Origin: Paenibacillus tarimensis
GTDB taxonomy: Bacteria > Bacillota > Bacilli > Paenibacillales > Paenibacillaceae
NCBI RefSeq assembly: GCF_021532315.1
Contig: NZ_JAKGAO010000012.1
Location: 186,001-250,000, forward strand
DNA: 64,000 nt
Reading direction: 5' to 3'
Shown here piece after piece: positions 24,560 to 32,630 of the stretch (position 1 is the first letter of the stretch; every line of letters starts with the position of its first letter). A model generated the notes under the pieces. That model was not told where the DNA came from and did no database searches. It saw nothing but the letters and a program-made list of their open reading frames with translations. The translations under genes were made by a program, and so were the position numbers.

Positions 24560-25072
24560 TTATCGTTGTCTCGATCGGGTTTGCACTCTGGATCTGCCCA
24601 GCCTTTGCGGGTCAGTCAGCAGCTGTGACATATCCACCGGGTCGTAGCCCAGCTGTCTTGCCCAGATGGAAAGCTGTCCTAGATGATACGTTTCATGCGA
24701 GGCTACATAACGAATGGCATAGCCGCATGTCGTCTCGATCTGTCTGCCGTCTGCTCCAAACAGGGAGAACGTCTCCAGATCCTTCTCGGGGCTCCATGCT
24801 GTTACTACATCCTCGATAAATGGCCTGCAGCGATCCGACAATGCCATGATGGCATCCAGATCCGAATAATCTTCATACTGAAAATGATGCTCAGCCCGCC
24901 CGGCAAAGCTTCGCATCCAGCTTTGTTCCATATCGATAATATGAAACAATGTCTGAAGAATGGATCCGTGACCGCCCTCCCGCACAGCTGCCAGCTCAAT
25001 CTGTGGAACGTTCTCACACCAGACGAACCAGCCGTCACGAAGCTGCCAATTCATACGGAACAGCTTATCCAT
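24560..25072 (-). CDS. DinB-family protein
   Basis: 170-residue four-helix-bundle protein of the DinB/YfiT fold. The three-histidine metal site is visible as LFHIIDMEQSW in the N-terminal part and SHETYHLGQL near the C-terminus. Members include thiol S-transferases that use bacillithiol, which fits the presence of BrxC at 15997, but most are uncharacterised. The ATG at 25072 has GAGAGGAGG upstream; the longer frame to 25099 would put that site inside the gene. Confidence 0.85.
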   Translation of the reverse strand: MDKLFRMNWQLRDGWFVWCENVPQIELAAVREGGHGSILQTLFHIIDMEQSWMRSFAGRAEHHFQYEDYSDLDAIMALSDRCRPFIEDVVTAWSPEKDLETFSLFGADGRQIETTCGYAIRYVASHETYHLGQLSIWARQLGYDPVDMSQLLTDPQRLGRSRVQTRSRQR

Positions 25073-25184
25073 ACATGACCTCCTCTCCATCTTTACCATA
25101 TCCTGAATCAGGTTCTCTACTTTATTTATAATCGGTTTCCCGGTGATTTAACCTTATGGCCTATATTAATCTACGATAAAACCG

Positions 25185-25213
25185 TTGCGCTTGCTTATCC
25201 GTCATGTTATCAT
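25185..25213 (+). promoter_or_regulatory. Promoter of tRNA-Asp
   Basis: TTGCGC (25185-25190) and TATCAT (25208-25213) with a 17-base spacer. The predicted start is a few bases before the tRNA at 25226. Confidence 0.6.
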
Positions 25214-25225
25214 TGCCAAGTGCAA

Positions 25226-25302
25226 GGAGCTGTGGTGTAGAGGCCTAACATGCCTGCCTGTCACGCAGGAGACCGCGGGTTCGAATCCCGTCAGCTCCGC
25301 CA
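25226..25302 (+). tRNA. tRNA-Asp (anticodon GTC)
   Basis: The cloverleaf can be folded by eye. The acceptor is GGAGCTG paired with CAGCTCC, followed by the discriminator G and an encoded CCA. The anticodon stem is CCTGC/GCAGG with loop CTGTCAC, giving anticodon GTC. The T arm is GCGGGTTCGAATCCCGT. G34 makes it a substrate for queuosine. It has its own promoter, and a terminator at 25325-25351 precedes gluQ. There are no other tRNA genes around it. Confidence 0.96.
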
Positions 25303-25324
25303 CTTACATAACTCGAACCGTAAT

Positions 25325-25351
25325 GAGCAGGGATGCTTCCCTGCTCTTTTT
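25325..25351 (+). terminator. Terminator between tRNA-Asp and gluQ
   Basis: GAGCAGGGA (25325-25333) pairs perfectly with TCCCTGCTC (25338-25346) around a TGCT loop, followed by TTTTT. It ends only 19 bases before the gluQ ATG, so gluQ would be expressed by read-through unless another promoter exists. None was found in the 23 bases between. Confidence 0.9.
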
Positions 25352-25369
25352 CTACAGGGGTGATACTCA

Positions 25370-26332
25370 ATGCCGCGCGGGCGATTTGCTCCGACACCAT
25401 CTGGTGAAATGCATATTGGCAATGCCCGGACTGCACTTCTCGCTTGGCTGCAGATACGAAGTGCCGACGGACAGTTTATTATACGTATGGAGGATATTGA
25501 CAGGCCGCGTTCTAAGCCGGCGCTCGCCAGGCAAATACTGGAGGACCTTCGCTGGCTCGGCCTGGATTGGGACGAGGGACCGGATATTGGCGGTCCCTAT
25601 GGGCCTTACACACAATCCCAACGCCTTGAACTGTATGAGCAAGCAGCAGCCAAGCTCCAGGCTCAGGGACTCCTTTATCCCTGTTATTGCAGCCGAGCAG
25701 AGCTTAATGCCATAGCTAGAGCTCCTCACGGACTGTCTTCTGAAGGGCCAGTCTACCCGGGGATTTGCCGCGGGCTGACAGATGATGAACGAGCAGCCAA
25801 GGCAGCTAGAAAGTCGCCGTCTCTTCGTTTCACTATTCCTGATCGTCCTATAAGCTATAAGGATCAGGCTGCTGGCCTGCAGTCCTTCAGCGCCGGCTCA
25901 GGAGGAGATTTCATTATCAAAAGGGCGGACGGAATATTCAGCTACCAGCTGGCCGTTGTTATGGATGATGCTGCCATGCAGATCACCGATGTCCTCAGAG
26001 GCTCTGACCTGCTCGATTCCACGCCCAGACAGCTTCTGCTGTATGAGGCCCTCGGATATCAGCCGCCCAGCTTCACGCATGTTCCGCTGCTGGTTGAACC
26101 GGATGGCAGCCGGCTTGCCAAGCGCAGCGGAGCCCTCTCTCTGAGAGCGCTCAGAGAGGCGGGAGTGCTTCCCGAACATATCATAGGGGCATTAGCCAGC
26201 ATTAGCGGGCTGCACGACCGGGTTGAGCCGATTCATGCCCGAGAGCTAATCAGGTCGTTTCGTGTATCCAAAATCCCAGACAAGCCTGTCACCGTGGACT
26301 CCGATTGGCTGGAGAAGCTTCAGCAGCGATAA
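25370..26332 (+). CDS. gluQ: Glutamyl-Q tRNA(Asp) synthetase
   Basis: Activates glutamate and attaches it to the queuosine base at position 34 of tRNA-Asp. The 320-residue protein is a GluRS-like catalytic core without the anticodon-binding domain. It starts [19 protein letters not shown] (HIGH-like HIGN), has the four-Cys-type insertion CYCSRAEL...[15 protein letters not shown] and the KMSKS-like LAKRSGA. AGGGGTGA lies six bases before the ATG at 25370. The substrate tRNA is encoded 67 bp upstream on the same strand. Read as GluRS it would be too short, about 320 against 480 residues. Confidence 0.95.
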   Translation: MPRGRFAPTPSGEMHIGNARTALLAWLQIRSADGQFIIRMEDIDRPRSKPALARQILEDLRWLGLDWDEGPDIGGPYGPYTQSQRLELYEQAAAKLQAQGLLYPCYCSRAELNAIARAPHGLSSEGPVYPGICRGLTDDERAAKAARKSPSLRFTIPDRPISYKDQAAGLQSFSAGSGGDFIIKRADGIFSYQLAVVMDDAAMQITDVLRGSDLLDSTPRQLLLYEALGYQPPSFTHVPLLVEPDGSRLAKRSGALSLRALREAGVLPEHIIGALASISGLHDRVEPIHARELIRSFRVSKIPDKPVTVDSDWLEKLQQR

Positions 26333-26360
26333 ACTGCTCTACAAGAGGCTGTCCAACCTA

Positions 26361-26410
26361 AAGGGGCCATTCCGGCAAGTCCTGTAGACTTGCCGGAACA
26401 GCCCCTTCTG
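26361..26410 (+). terminator. Terminator after gluQ
   Basis: AAGGGGC plus TTCCGGCAAGTC (from 26361) pairs with GACTTGCCGGAA plus GCCCCTT (to 26407), giving a very long stem with a small internal mismatch, followed by CTG. Confidence 0.75.
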
Positions 26411-26458
26411 TCTTCACCATTCAAGCTAACCGCAGGCTGCATGCCGCAGCCTAAGTTG

Positions 26459-26623
26459 TCATTTTACAAGAACATCAAATACTTCCTTCTGCCGGACGGA
26501 TGTGCCGCCTTCCCCTTTGAGGGCAGACGTGCTGCCTGTCCGGATTACCGGCTTGCTGACTTTACTGTTTTCCAGCCCCTGCCTTACCTTCTTCTGATTC
26601 ACAATATCATATAAGATTCCCAT
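26459..26623 (-). CDS. Small hypothetical protein, 54 residues
   Basis: Found by reading the minus strand. ATG at 26623 follows AGGAGG by eight bases, and the frame stays open to a TGA at 26459. The product starts MGILYDIVNQKKVRQGLENS and is polar and basic, with no membrane segment or cysteine. A short hairpin (AGGCTGC/GCAGCCT) follows. No family recognised. The perfect ribosome site is the main support; the flanking 26624-26756 shows only AT-rich upstream sequence. Confidence 0.6.
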   Translation of the reverse strand: MGILYDIVNQKKVRQGLENSKVSKPVIRTGSTSALKGEGGTSVRQKEVFDVLVK

Positions 26624-26756
26624 CCAACTGCCTCCTGCTGCTTCTCGCGGAAATGTGATTTTTTATCCTATGCTGTCAGTTTCTGCTTTATGCCCCTTTT
26701 TCAGAACATGTCCACCGTTTACCACACCAGTGCAAGAATCTCCTGTCTTTATAACA

Positions 26757-26792
26757 CACAAGCCCTTCTGCCTGCAGGCAGAAGGGCTTGTG
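26757..26792 (-). terminator. Terminator after ferritin gene
   Basis: CACAAGCCCTTCTGCC pairs perfectly with GGCAGAAGGGCTTGTG around a TGCA loop. On the minus strand TGTTATAAAG follows. It begins 29 bases after the ferritin stop. Confidence 0.8.
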
Positions 26793-26821
26793 CTGAGGGT
26801 ATGTTAACGGCCGAAGCTGAA

Positions 26822-27328
26822 TTAGTCAGCGGGAGGCGTGAACACGCGTTGTGCAAAATCATTGTCCATCATAAAGAAAGCATTGCTGTCTTTATCGATT
26901 CGTTTTAGCTTATTAATAATACTATCGAACATCGATTCTTCCTCTACCTGCTCATCAATAAACCATTTCAGGAATTGGATCGTCGCATGCTCACGATCAT
27001 TCATCGCGAGGTCCGACAGATGGTATATGCGCTTGGTCACTATTTTCTCATGGTCATAGGCATGCTCGAAGGCTTCAAGTATCGACCCGTAATCATTGCG
27101 TATATCATCCATTCCCGTAATCTGGACGCGAATACCGCGGTCATTAAGATACTTATAAATCTTCATCGCATGAAATCGTTCCTCTTCAGCCTGCACAATA
27201 AAGAAGTTGGCAAACCCGTCGAGGCTTTCACCGGAGCAGTATCCCGCCATGGCCAGGTACACTTGCGCAGAGTAAAATTCAAAGTTCATCTGGTCGTTGA
27301 GCGCTTCGCTTAAAGTATCATTAATCAT
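26822..27328 (-). CDS. ftnA: Ferritin
   Basis: Non-haem iron-storage ferritin, 168 residues, forming a 24-subunit cytosolic shell. The ferroxidase residues are visible in LNDQMNFEFYSAQVYLAMA (Glu), QAEEERFHAMKIY (ExxH) and DEQVEEESMF. The ATG at 27328 has AAAGGTG nine bases upstream; the longer frame to 27370 has none. The next gene upstream (DUF1450) is under a Fur-like operator, so iron handling groups here. No Fur box was seen directly at ftnA. Confidence 0.94.
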   Translation of the reverse strand: MINDTLSEALNDQMNFEFYSAQVYLAMAGYCSGESLDGFANFFIVQAEEERFHAMKIYKYLNDRGIRVQITGMDDIRNDYGSILEAFEHAYDHEKIVTKRIYHLSDLAMNDREHATIQFLKWFIDEQVEEESMFDSIINKLKRIDKDSNAFFMMDNDFAQRVFTPPAD

Positions 27329-27445
27329 TCTGCAGCACACCTTTCTGTTCGTGAATGAATCACACGCCATGATTCTAGAATTAGCTTACCAGAACCTGGA
27401 CCAGAAATACAATGCCCGCAGCTGATCAGGACCAGCTAGATCCAG

Positions 27446-27730
27446 CTATACCGGCAGCAGCTCCCGCTCTTTCGATTTGCTCTTGCTTTTCTTCGGCTTC
27501 TTGCCTTCTTGAATCAGCTTCTTCAATTCTGCGTACAGCTCGTCAGGTGTATGCGCACACAGCATATTCTGCTTGCCGATTTTGACGAAGCACTGCTTAT
27601 GACACATCTTGCAGGATCCAAGGCAGCTCTTCTTCTTCTGCTTCAAATCCGGGAACTCATTCTTAAGCGTCTTATATACTGTCTTAGACCCGTGTCGTTC
27701 GTTACGGCAGCAGTACTTTATCGTCTTCAA
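27446..27730 (-). CDS. DUF1450 Cys-rich protein (YuzB type)
   Basis: 94-residue protein of the DUF1450 family, thioredoxin-like ferredoxin-type fold. Cysteines cluster as YCCRNE near the start and SCLGSCKMCHKQCF in the middle, which could hold an iron-sulfur cluster or zinc. The C-terminus is a lysine-rich tail (KKPKKSKSKSK). I chose the TTG at 27730, eight to nine bases after AAGGGG, giving MKTIKYCC as in family members; a GTG at 27739 overlaps the ribosome site. Expression is probably iron-repressed, see 27776-27804. Function unknown. Confidence 0.85.
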   Translation of the reverse strand: MKTIKYCCRNERHGSKTVYKTLKNEFPDLKQKKKSCLGSCKMCHKQCFVKIGKQNMLCAHTPDELYAELKKLIQEGKKPKKSKSKSKERELLPV

Positions 27731-27775
27731 TCCAGACACCCCTTAAGCAGAACATCTAATCAAGCTGTTGACTAT

Positions 27776-27804
27776 ATAATAATGATATTCATTCTCAGTG
27801 TCAA
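27776..27804 (-). promoter_or_regulatory. Promoter with overlapping Fur-type box, upstream of DUF1450 gene
   Basis: On the minus strand TTGACA (27804-27799) and TATTAT (27781-27776) have a 17-base spacer, close to consensus. The plus-strand bases 27778-27796 match the 19-bp Fur consensus GATAATGATAATCATTATC at 16 of 19 positions and cover the spacer and -10 box, so a bound repressor would block polymerase. Confidence 0.75.
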
Positions 27805-27886
27805 CCATGAATTTAGGTGCCATATCTGAGAACCTCAGCATTCCCGTATGCCACCCTTCACCGTAATGCCTCATCTTCTGACTACG

Positions 27887-27922
27887 ATCAGAGGCGCATC
27901 CGGGTCGCGGATGCTTCTGATC
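27887..27922. terminator. Hairpin after the 83-residue ORF
   Basis: GATCAGAGGCGCATCCG and CGCGGATGCTTCTGATC form a long, slightly imperfect hairpin just downstream of the stop at 27935 on the minus strand. There is no T run, so it may be a terminator of weak type or an mRNA end stabiliser. Confidence 0.45.
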
Positions 27923-27934
27923 GCATAACCTGTC

Positions 27935-28186
27935 CTAATACACCTGTACAAAATCATTCATCTCCGGATCAACCGGGAACGCGGCGTTCATCACATAGGT
28001 CTTCTCCTCATCAACCCACGGAAGCACAAATGGTTTTTCCAGCAGAATCTCGACGTAAAATATCCACCTTTCCGTGCAGTCATCCCATACAAAATGATAA
28101 TCCGTGATCTGGGGGCCATAGTCCTCGTATTTTCTTACCGCCTCGATCTTCTTCTGTTCGAGCCACTCCTTCAAAATAGAAGACAT
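27935..28186 (-). CDS. Hypothetical protein, 83 residues
   Basis: No family recognised. Soluble and acidic, rich in aromatic residues (DYHFVWDD, RWIFYVEILLEKPF, LPWVDEE), with alternating strand-like segments after an N-terminal helix. I chose the ATG at 28186 because AAGGTAG lies five bases upstream; the frame start at 28213 has no ribosome site. A single gene on the minus strand. The 28187-28368 stretch contains only AT-rich leader sequence. Confidence 0.55.
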   Translation of the reverse strand: MSSILKEWLEQKKIEAVRKYEDYGPQITDYHFVWDDCTERWIFYVEILLEKPFVLPWVDEEKTYVMNAAFPVDPEMNDFVQVY

Positions 28187-28368
28187 AAAATCTACCTTCT
28201 TTGTCTCTGTCATTTTTCAAACAGATACAATACGTATCAGTTTCTTTAATTGTAAAATGTTTGAAAAAAAATGTAAAGGAGACCTTTGTACTAAGTAAAT
28301 AATTTCATCTACGAACTATAGTAACATAACCCTTTAGCTCTCTACCGGGGTGTGATGAGGAAGATTTC

Positions 28369-29811
28369 CTAGGTTCGTGAATTTCTCCTGCGTAAGTAGT
28401 CGGACAGCCATTGTTTGGTTACGACTACAGCAAGCACAATTCCAATTACTAGCCCCGACATTGTTACGAATAATGCAATATACTCGAAGAGCGAATATTT
28501 CATCATTGCCGCCCAGTTGATTGAACCATCGAGATCTTCGATGACCTGATTCATACCATAAATACCGCCAATAACCGTATAGAGAGTAAGCAGCATTAGA
28601 AGGTAATTCTGGGTCTTCGCATTGGTACGGTCCTGATAATCATACAGTTCTCCAAGCGTTTCCTTCACTTCAATATATAGCTCATGGATGCCAAAGTTAG
28701 CCCGGATCATTTTGAACAGTTCCTTGCCCTTAAGCTGGGATGCGACCTCCAGAAAATAGTACTTGGCCGACAGCGTCGTTATCGCGCGAATTAATTTCTC
28801 CACCATCTGTTTATCAATTTCGAGACGGATCGTAGAGTAGTTGTTTGACAGCTTTAACAGCACGATTTTGTGAAAGAGGCTGAGCAGCAGCCCGTAATAA
28901 AGCTCCCCGTACATCCCCCCTGCAAGCTCGCGCTTCCGCTTCCCCTCAGTGGTTGTCATACAGCAGAAGGTATGCTCATTAGCTCCGTACACCGTTCCCG
29001 GACTCCATCTGTCATAAACATGCTGATCACAGTAGCGTTTGATAAAGTCTGGGTTGGAGGACCCGATGACAGATTCACCGCTCTCATCCATGCCATCCAA
29101 GTGAAGGGCTCTGTATATATCCACCGTATCAATAGCATATCCTTCAGCAAACCTGCAAAACATAACCACAAACATGCGCTCGTCAACAAAATAAGGGAGT
29201 GTTTCATAATATGCTTCATCCAAATCCGTGGTCTCCAGATAAGGCATTACTCCCGGCGCAACCTTCTTGAATATAAATTCTTCCATTTGTCCGTAACGAT
29301 GCTCCCCTTGCCTGACTGAGGTATGCTTATCCCGCGAATTAATATCTTCCAAGTCCCTGAAACGGTCTGCAAACTCCAAAACCAGGCTGTAAGGTAATTT
29401 CTCTTCGATAGAAACGCGCGTCGTAACAAACCCGAGGTCGAATGGACAGATGACGACATCAACCGATTGAACACAGAACGGAATGCTCCTCTCGCCCAGT
29501 GACAGCTGGTAATCCTCTTCAATAGCCCGGGACAAGCGTTGAAAGACACTATTGCTGTGATAATCCGGAAATAATATACTGCCGGTAAAAGGAAGATAAT
29601 ACCGTTCCAGCTGCTGATGGGATACGCGGTAGTCTGCGCCATAGTAGGCATCCTCCAATGAACGGTCTCCCAGAGTAAAGGGCTGATAACCGCGCTCCAG
29701 CAGTCCCGCCCTCAGTTCATCCCTCAAACCGTCTTTAATTGAAAAGGGGAAAATAAACTGCAGGAGCGCGGTATCCACAAATGCATCCTTCTTCGTCAAA
29801 CGAACGCCCAT
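28369..29811 (-). CDS. Divergent CorA-like (2-TM-GxN) membrane protein
   Basis: 480-residue protein with a cytosolic domain of about 395 residues and two C-terminal membrane helices (about 398-420 and 440-466). The first helix ends in GIYGMN (418-421), exactly the CorA-family pore motif, and a short basic tail (DYLRRRNSR) follows the second, as in CorA. The large N-terminal domain is unlike standard CorA domains and rich in aromatic and acidic residues. Function could be Mg2+ or other divalent transport or sensing; this is inferred from the motif. AGAAGGTG precedes the ATG at 29811 and overlaps the end of the isomerase gene, so the two are coupled. Confidence 0.72.
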   Translation of the reverse strand: MGVRLTKKDAFVDTALLQFIFPFSIKDGLRDELRAGLLERGYQPFTLGDRSLEDAYYGADYRVSHQQLERYYLPFTGSILFPDYHSNSVFQRLSRAIEEDYQLSLGERSIPFCVQSVDVVICPFDLGFVTTRVSIEEKLPYSLVLEFADRFRDLEDINSRDKHTSVRQGEHRYGQMEEFIFKKVAPGVMPYLETTDLDEAYYETLPYFVDERMFVVMFCRFAEGYAIDTVDIYRALHLDGMDESGESVIGSSNPDFIKRYCDQHVYDRWSPGTVYGANEHTFCCMTTTEGKRKRELAGGMYGELYYGLLLSLFHKIVLLKLSNNYSTIRLEIDKQMVEKLIRAITTLSAKYYFLEVASQLKGKELFKMIRANFGIHELYIEVKETLGELYDYQDRTNAKTQNYLLMLLTLYTVIGGIYGMNQVIEDLDGSINWAAMMKYSLFEYIALFVTMSGLVIGIVLAVVVTKQWLSDYLRRRNSRT

Positions 29812-29826
29812 ACTATATACACCTTC

Positions 29827-30663
29827 TTATACTCGGTTTACGAAGACCGTTTCCGCTTCTTCCTTCAGCTGCAGAATCGAGCTCCACTCATCGCCTTCTC
29901 CCAGATAAGTAAAGGACATAGCGCCTCTAAAGCCCGCCTCTGCACATAAATCAAGACAAGCCCGAAAATCATCCCAGTCAATCTCCCCTCTGCTGTCCAG
30001 TTCGGCTTTGGCGTGAACTGTATAAGCAAAAGGCAGCAGCACAGCAAGCTGTCTGTACTTGTCTGTCTTGAAGTTGCCAAAGTCTACTGTCAATCCCACA
30101 TTACCTTCACAAGCGTCGAGAAGCTTGCGGCAGTTATCAGAGGTCGAGAGAAGCCTGCCTAAATTTTCCGTCAATACTCTCACCCGCCGACTGTCCGCGT
30201 AATCAGCCAGCTCCAGCATACCTTCCACCGAACGCTGGAGCGCCTCTTCATCCTCCGGCTCAGCCTCCCCGCCCGGTATACGCACGCTGATAAATCCAGC
30301 CTTACCCGCGATATCTATCCAGCGTTTATACCATTCGATATCCCGCTGCCTTCTTTCCTCGTCCTCCGAGGACAAATCGCCGTAATCAAGCAGCAGTGAC
30401 GTAAGCTGCACACCGGTATACCGGGATTTCTCCCACAGCTGATTAACATTCTCCTCAGATGTCAGTTGAATGTTGCCATAGGGAATTTCTACCCCATAAA
30501 AACCGTTGTTACCCAGCATATTCAGCAGTTGGGGAATGGTCATTTCCTGCTGATTTGGCTCCACAACAAGACGGTGCTCATTCCAGTTCTCATCCCATTC
30601 CATCATTCGCATTGGGCCAAGCTTTTTCTCAAAGCTCCAGGCGTTAACCGACATTAAAGGCAT
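29827..30663 (-). CDS. Sugar phosphate isomerase/epimerase-like TIM-barrel protein
   Basis: About 278 residues of the xylose-isomerase-like TIM-barrel (AP endonuclease 2) family. Recognisable segments are GFYGVEIPYGN, SVRIPGGEAE, VLTENLGR and LTVDFGNF, with metal-binding Glu/Asp/His positions spread along the barrel (TVHAKAEL). The reaction is unknown; family members isomerise or epimerise sugars or inositols. The ATG at 30663 has GAGGTGA upstream, and a GTG at 30672 is the alternative. It is first in a two-gene unit with the CorA-like protein, 15 bp apart. Confidence 0.78.
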   Translation of the reverse strand: MPLMSVNAWSFEKKLGPMRMMEWDENWNEHRLVVEPNQQEMTIPQLLNMLGNNGFYGVEIPYGNIQLTSEENVNQLWEKSRYTGVQLTSLLLDYGDLSSEDEERRQRDIEWYKRWIDIAGKAGFISVRIPGGEAEPEDEEALQRSVEGMLELADYADSRRVRVLTENLGRLLSTSDNCRKLLDACEGNVGLTVDFGNFKTDKYRQLAVLLPFAYTVHAKAELDSRGEIDWDDFRACLDLCAEAGFRGAMSFTYLGEGDEWSSILQLKEEAETVFVNRV

Positions 30664-30761
30664 TCCGATCACCTCACCCTTCCGTATTATTGGGTTCGTT
30701 CTGTATCCTTACTTACCCCAATCTGCCCGTTTCGACCACAGGACTTTTCTGGTAAACAGGC

Positions 30762-30799
30762 AAAAAGACGCCGATATCCCCTGTAGGGAATCGCCGTCT
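30762..30799 (-). terminator. Terminator after GNAT gene
   Basis: On the minus strand AGACGGCGATTCCC and GGGATATCGGCGTCT form a stem with two mismatches and a TACAG loop, followed by TTTTTG. Confidence 0.8.
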
Positions 30800-30844
30800 A
30801 AGAGTTAAGTAATGAAAGGAAAGGAAGGCGGACACCGTCTGCTG

Positions 30845-31390
30845 TTACAGTCTGCCGTTATTATCGAACGACTGGACAGGGCCGTCCCACCGCTCGTCCT
30901 GAAGCACAACCTCCCGGTAGCCGCCATTCGTATATTCATGAATAACATTACGCCAGAACTGCTGCGCGTTCGTGTTCTCTCTCTCTTGTTTAACTTCCCA
31001 TTGGCCGGGATAAGAATCGAATATTTCCTTCACAATGACCTTCCCGATCGACTTTCGCCGCCATTTGCGAAGAATAAATATATCCGCCAGGTTGCGGGTT
31101 GTCGGTGTCCGGGGAATCGTCAGGCTGAAGTTATTGAGGAATGCAAAGCCGACTAATGAATCATTAATCTGAATCAGAATCGGAAGCCGCCCCTCCTCCT
31201 CACGTCCTTGAGTTGTCCAATAATGGTCAAAATATGGATAGTCAAAGACGCCATGCTTATCCGGGTCCTTCCCGTTATACTCGCTTGTGTCGTACAAATA
31301 AAACTGCATCAGATTGCGCATGACCGGCTTGTGCTCGACGGCCGCCATCATCAGCTTGATATGATAGCCGTTATGATGAATAAAATTCAA
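30845..31390 (-). CDS. GNAT-family acetyltransferase
   Basis: 181-residue N-acetyltransferase-like protein. The N-terminal pattern KPVMRNLMQFYLYDTSEY is typical of a GNAT subgroup, and ADIFILRKWRRKSIGK gives the acetyl-CoA loop (R/Q-x-x-G-x-G/A variant RRKSIG). Substrate unknown. The start is probably the TTG at 31390, with GGGAGTG upstream; the next in-frame ATG is codon 14 and lacks a ribosome site. Single gene with a terminator behind it. Confidence 0.8.
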   Translation of the reverse strand: MNFIHHNGYHIKLMMAAVEHKPVMRNLMQFYLYDTSEYNGKDPDKHGVFDYPYFDHYWTTQGREEEGRLPILIQINDSLVGFAFLNNFSLTIPRTPTTRNLADIFILRKWRRKSIGKVIVKEIFDSYPGQWEVKQERENTNAQQFWRNVIHEYTNGGYREVVLQDERWDGPVQSFDNNGRL

Positions 31391-31534
31391 GAGACGCTCA
31401 CTCCCGTCTTGAAAGCTGTTCTAGTTTAATTATAGCGTTGATTGGTCATATTGGTAAGCGTTTAACTATTAAGTTATGTATACGCTGCAGGACCAAGGAC
31501 AACCTATGAACGATTGTAAATTACAAGGGGAGGC

Positions 31535-31675
31535 ATGACTCACATGGAGAATACCCGGGATTTTGTTAATAAAGTGAAAGATACACAAGCGAAGGATCAA
31601 AAGAACCGGCAGACGCAAGGCAAAGGCACACCTTCCGCAAAGCTGCCTAATAAGCAGCATACCAATAACCCGTAA
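31535..31675 (+). CDS. Small hydrophilic protein, DUF4023-like, 46 residues
   Basis: Short gene read directly: ATG at 31535, four bases after AAGGGGAGG, to TAA at 31675. The product contains MENTRDFVNKVKDTQ and then KGTPSAKLPNKQHTNN, strongly polar. The pattern of an N-terminal helix, a KDQKN-type stretch and a GKGTP...LPNKQH tail resembles DUF4023 small proteins of Bacilli; this is from memory of the family and not verified. ATG codon 4 is a second possible start. Followed closely by a terminator. Confidence 0.7.
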   Translation: MTHMENTRDFVNKVKDTQAKDQKNRQTQGKGTPSAKLPNKQHTNNP

Positions 31676-31683
31676 CAGAAAAA

Positions 31684-31716
31684 ACCAGGGCATCCTTGGA
31701 TCGGCAGTGCCCTGGT
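31684..31716 (+). terminator. Hairpin after the 46-residue gene
   Basis: ACCAGGGCA (31684-31692) pairs perfectly with TGCCCTGGT (31708-31716). The following T content is moderate. Confidence 0.6.
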
Positions 31717-31783
31717 ATCCCTATACCTTATCGTCCTGCTTTTATTGTGACACATTTTGCACAGTTTGTCACCTGATTTTGTT

Positions 31784-32512
31784 TCACGGCTTCTGCACCA
31801 CATAAGTAATGCTCGTTGCTTTCAGGATGACCGGTGTGTTACCCCTGTTAATTTCAAGCTCCTGCGGCTCTGCCTGTACGTGATGCTCATTCCACCCCGC
31901 ATAACACTTCTTGAGCTTGGACAATGCTGTACCCTGGTCCATCGTCACTTCGAAGAAGGTCTCTCGTTTCGCGCCGGTTTGCGCATCATATTCTGAAATT
32001 GACGTATGCATTACAATACAATTGATGCCGCCCGGTGCGGTGCCCTCCCTCATCCTTAACAGAACACGGTCAAGAAGCTCTTCAGAACGGACATGCTCCA
32101 AGCTTGAAGCAGCTACAATATAATTGTAATGGCCGGCCGGAATCTGATAATCACTGATATCAGCCTGCTCCGCCTTAATATATTCCGCCACTTGATAGGC
32201 TTCACTATACTCGAAAAGTTGATCAACCGCCATCTTAAGCAGGTCTACACATATTACCTGACCGCCTGTTGATTCCTTGAGCATGGCTGCAAGCGGTATA
32301 CTGTTGCGCCCTACCCCGCTGCCGAGGTCCAAGACGTTCAACGGCCCGGTACCGGATGCTTCCGCAGCCTTAATCAGCTCTCCTGCATACAGCAGCACAA
32401 TCTCCGTGGGCTCCTCCATCCAGGTCCCCTTCTGGTATAAGCGGTTTTCCTCAAAGCAGTGCTCATGGTAAAGCCTTTCCTGTTCGCGCACACGCGCTAT
32501 TCTGGATAACAT
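31784..32512 (-). CDS. Class I SAM-dependent methyltransferase
   Basis: 242-residue methyltransferase. SAM-binding motif I is VLDLGSGVGRNS, followed by VICVDLLKMAVDQL (motif II acidic residue) and YIVAASSLEHV (motif IV/V). The layout resembles TehB/YcgJ-like small-molecule methyltransferases; substrate unknown. The ATG at 32512 follows GGGGGGATC, while the frame start at 32587 has no ribosome site. Confidence 0.85.
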   Translation of the reverse strand: MLSRIARVREQERLYHEHCFEENRLYQKGTWMEEPTEIVLLYAGELIKAAEASGTGPLNVLDLGSGVGRNSIPLAAMLKESTGGQVICVDLLKMAVDQLFEYSEAYQVAEYIKAEQADISDYQIPAGHYNYIVAASSLEHVRSEELLDRVLLRMREGTAPGGINCIVMHTSISEYDAQTGAKRETFFEVTMDQGTALSKLKKCYAGWNEHHVQAEPQELEINRGNTPVILKATSITYVVQKP

Positions 32513-32630
32513 AACGATCCCCCCGGTATGCAGTATCTTCCTTTGCGATACCATCTTCTTAACCAGGGGGATCCATGATCTAACCATCTATAGGAAGCAT
32601 GCCCTTGTACCGTATGCTGCAGGGCACACT

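Noticed and set aside
25185-25715. Plus-strand 176-codon frame covering the tRNA-Asp gene
   Set aside because: It spans a tRNA and the start of gluQ in another frame, so it is not coding.
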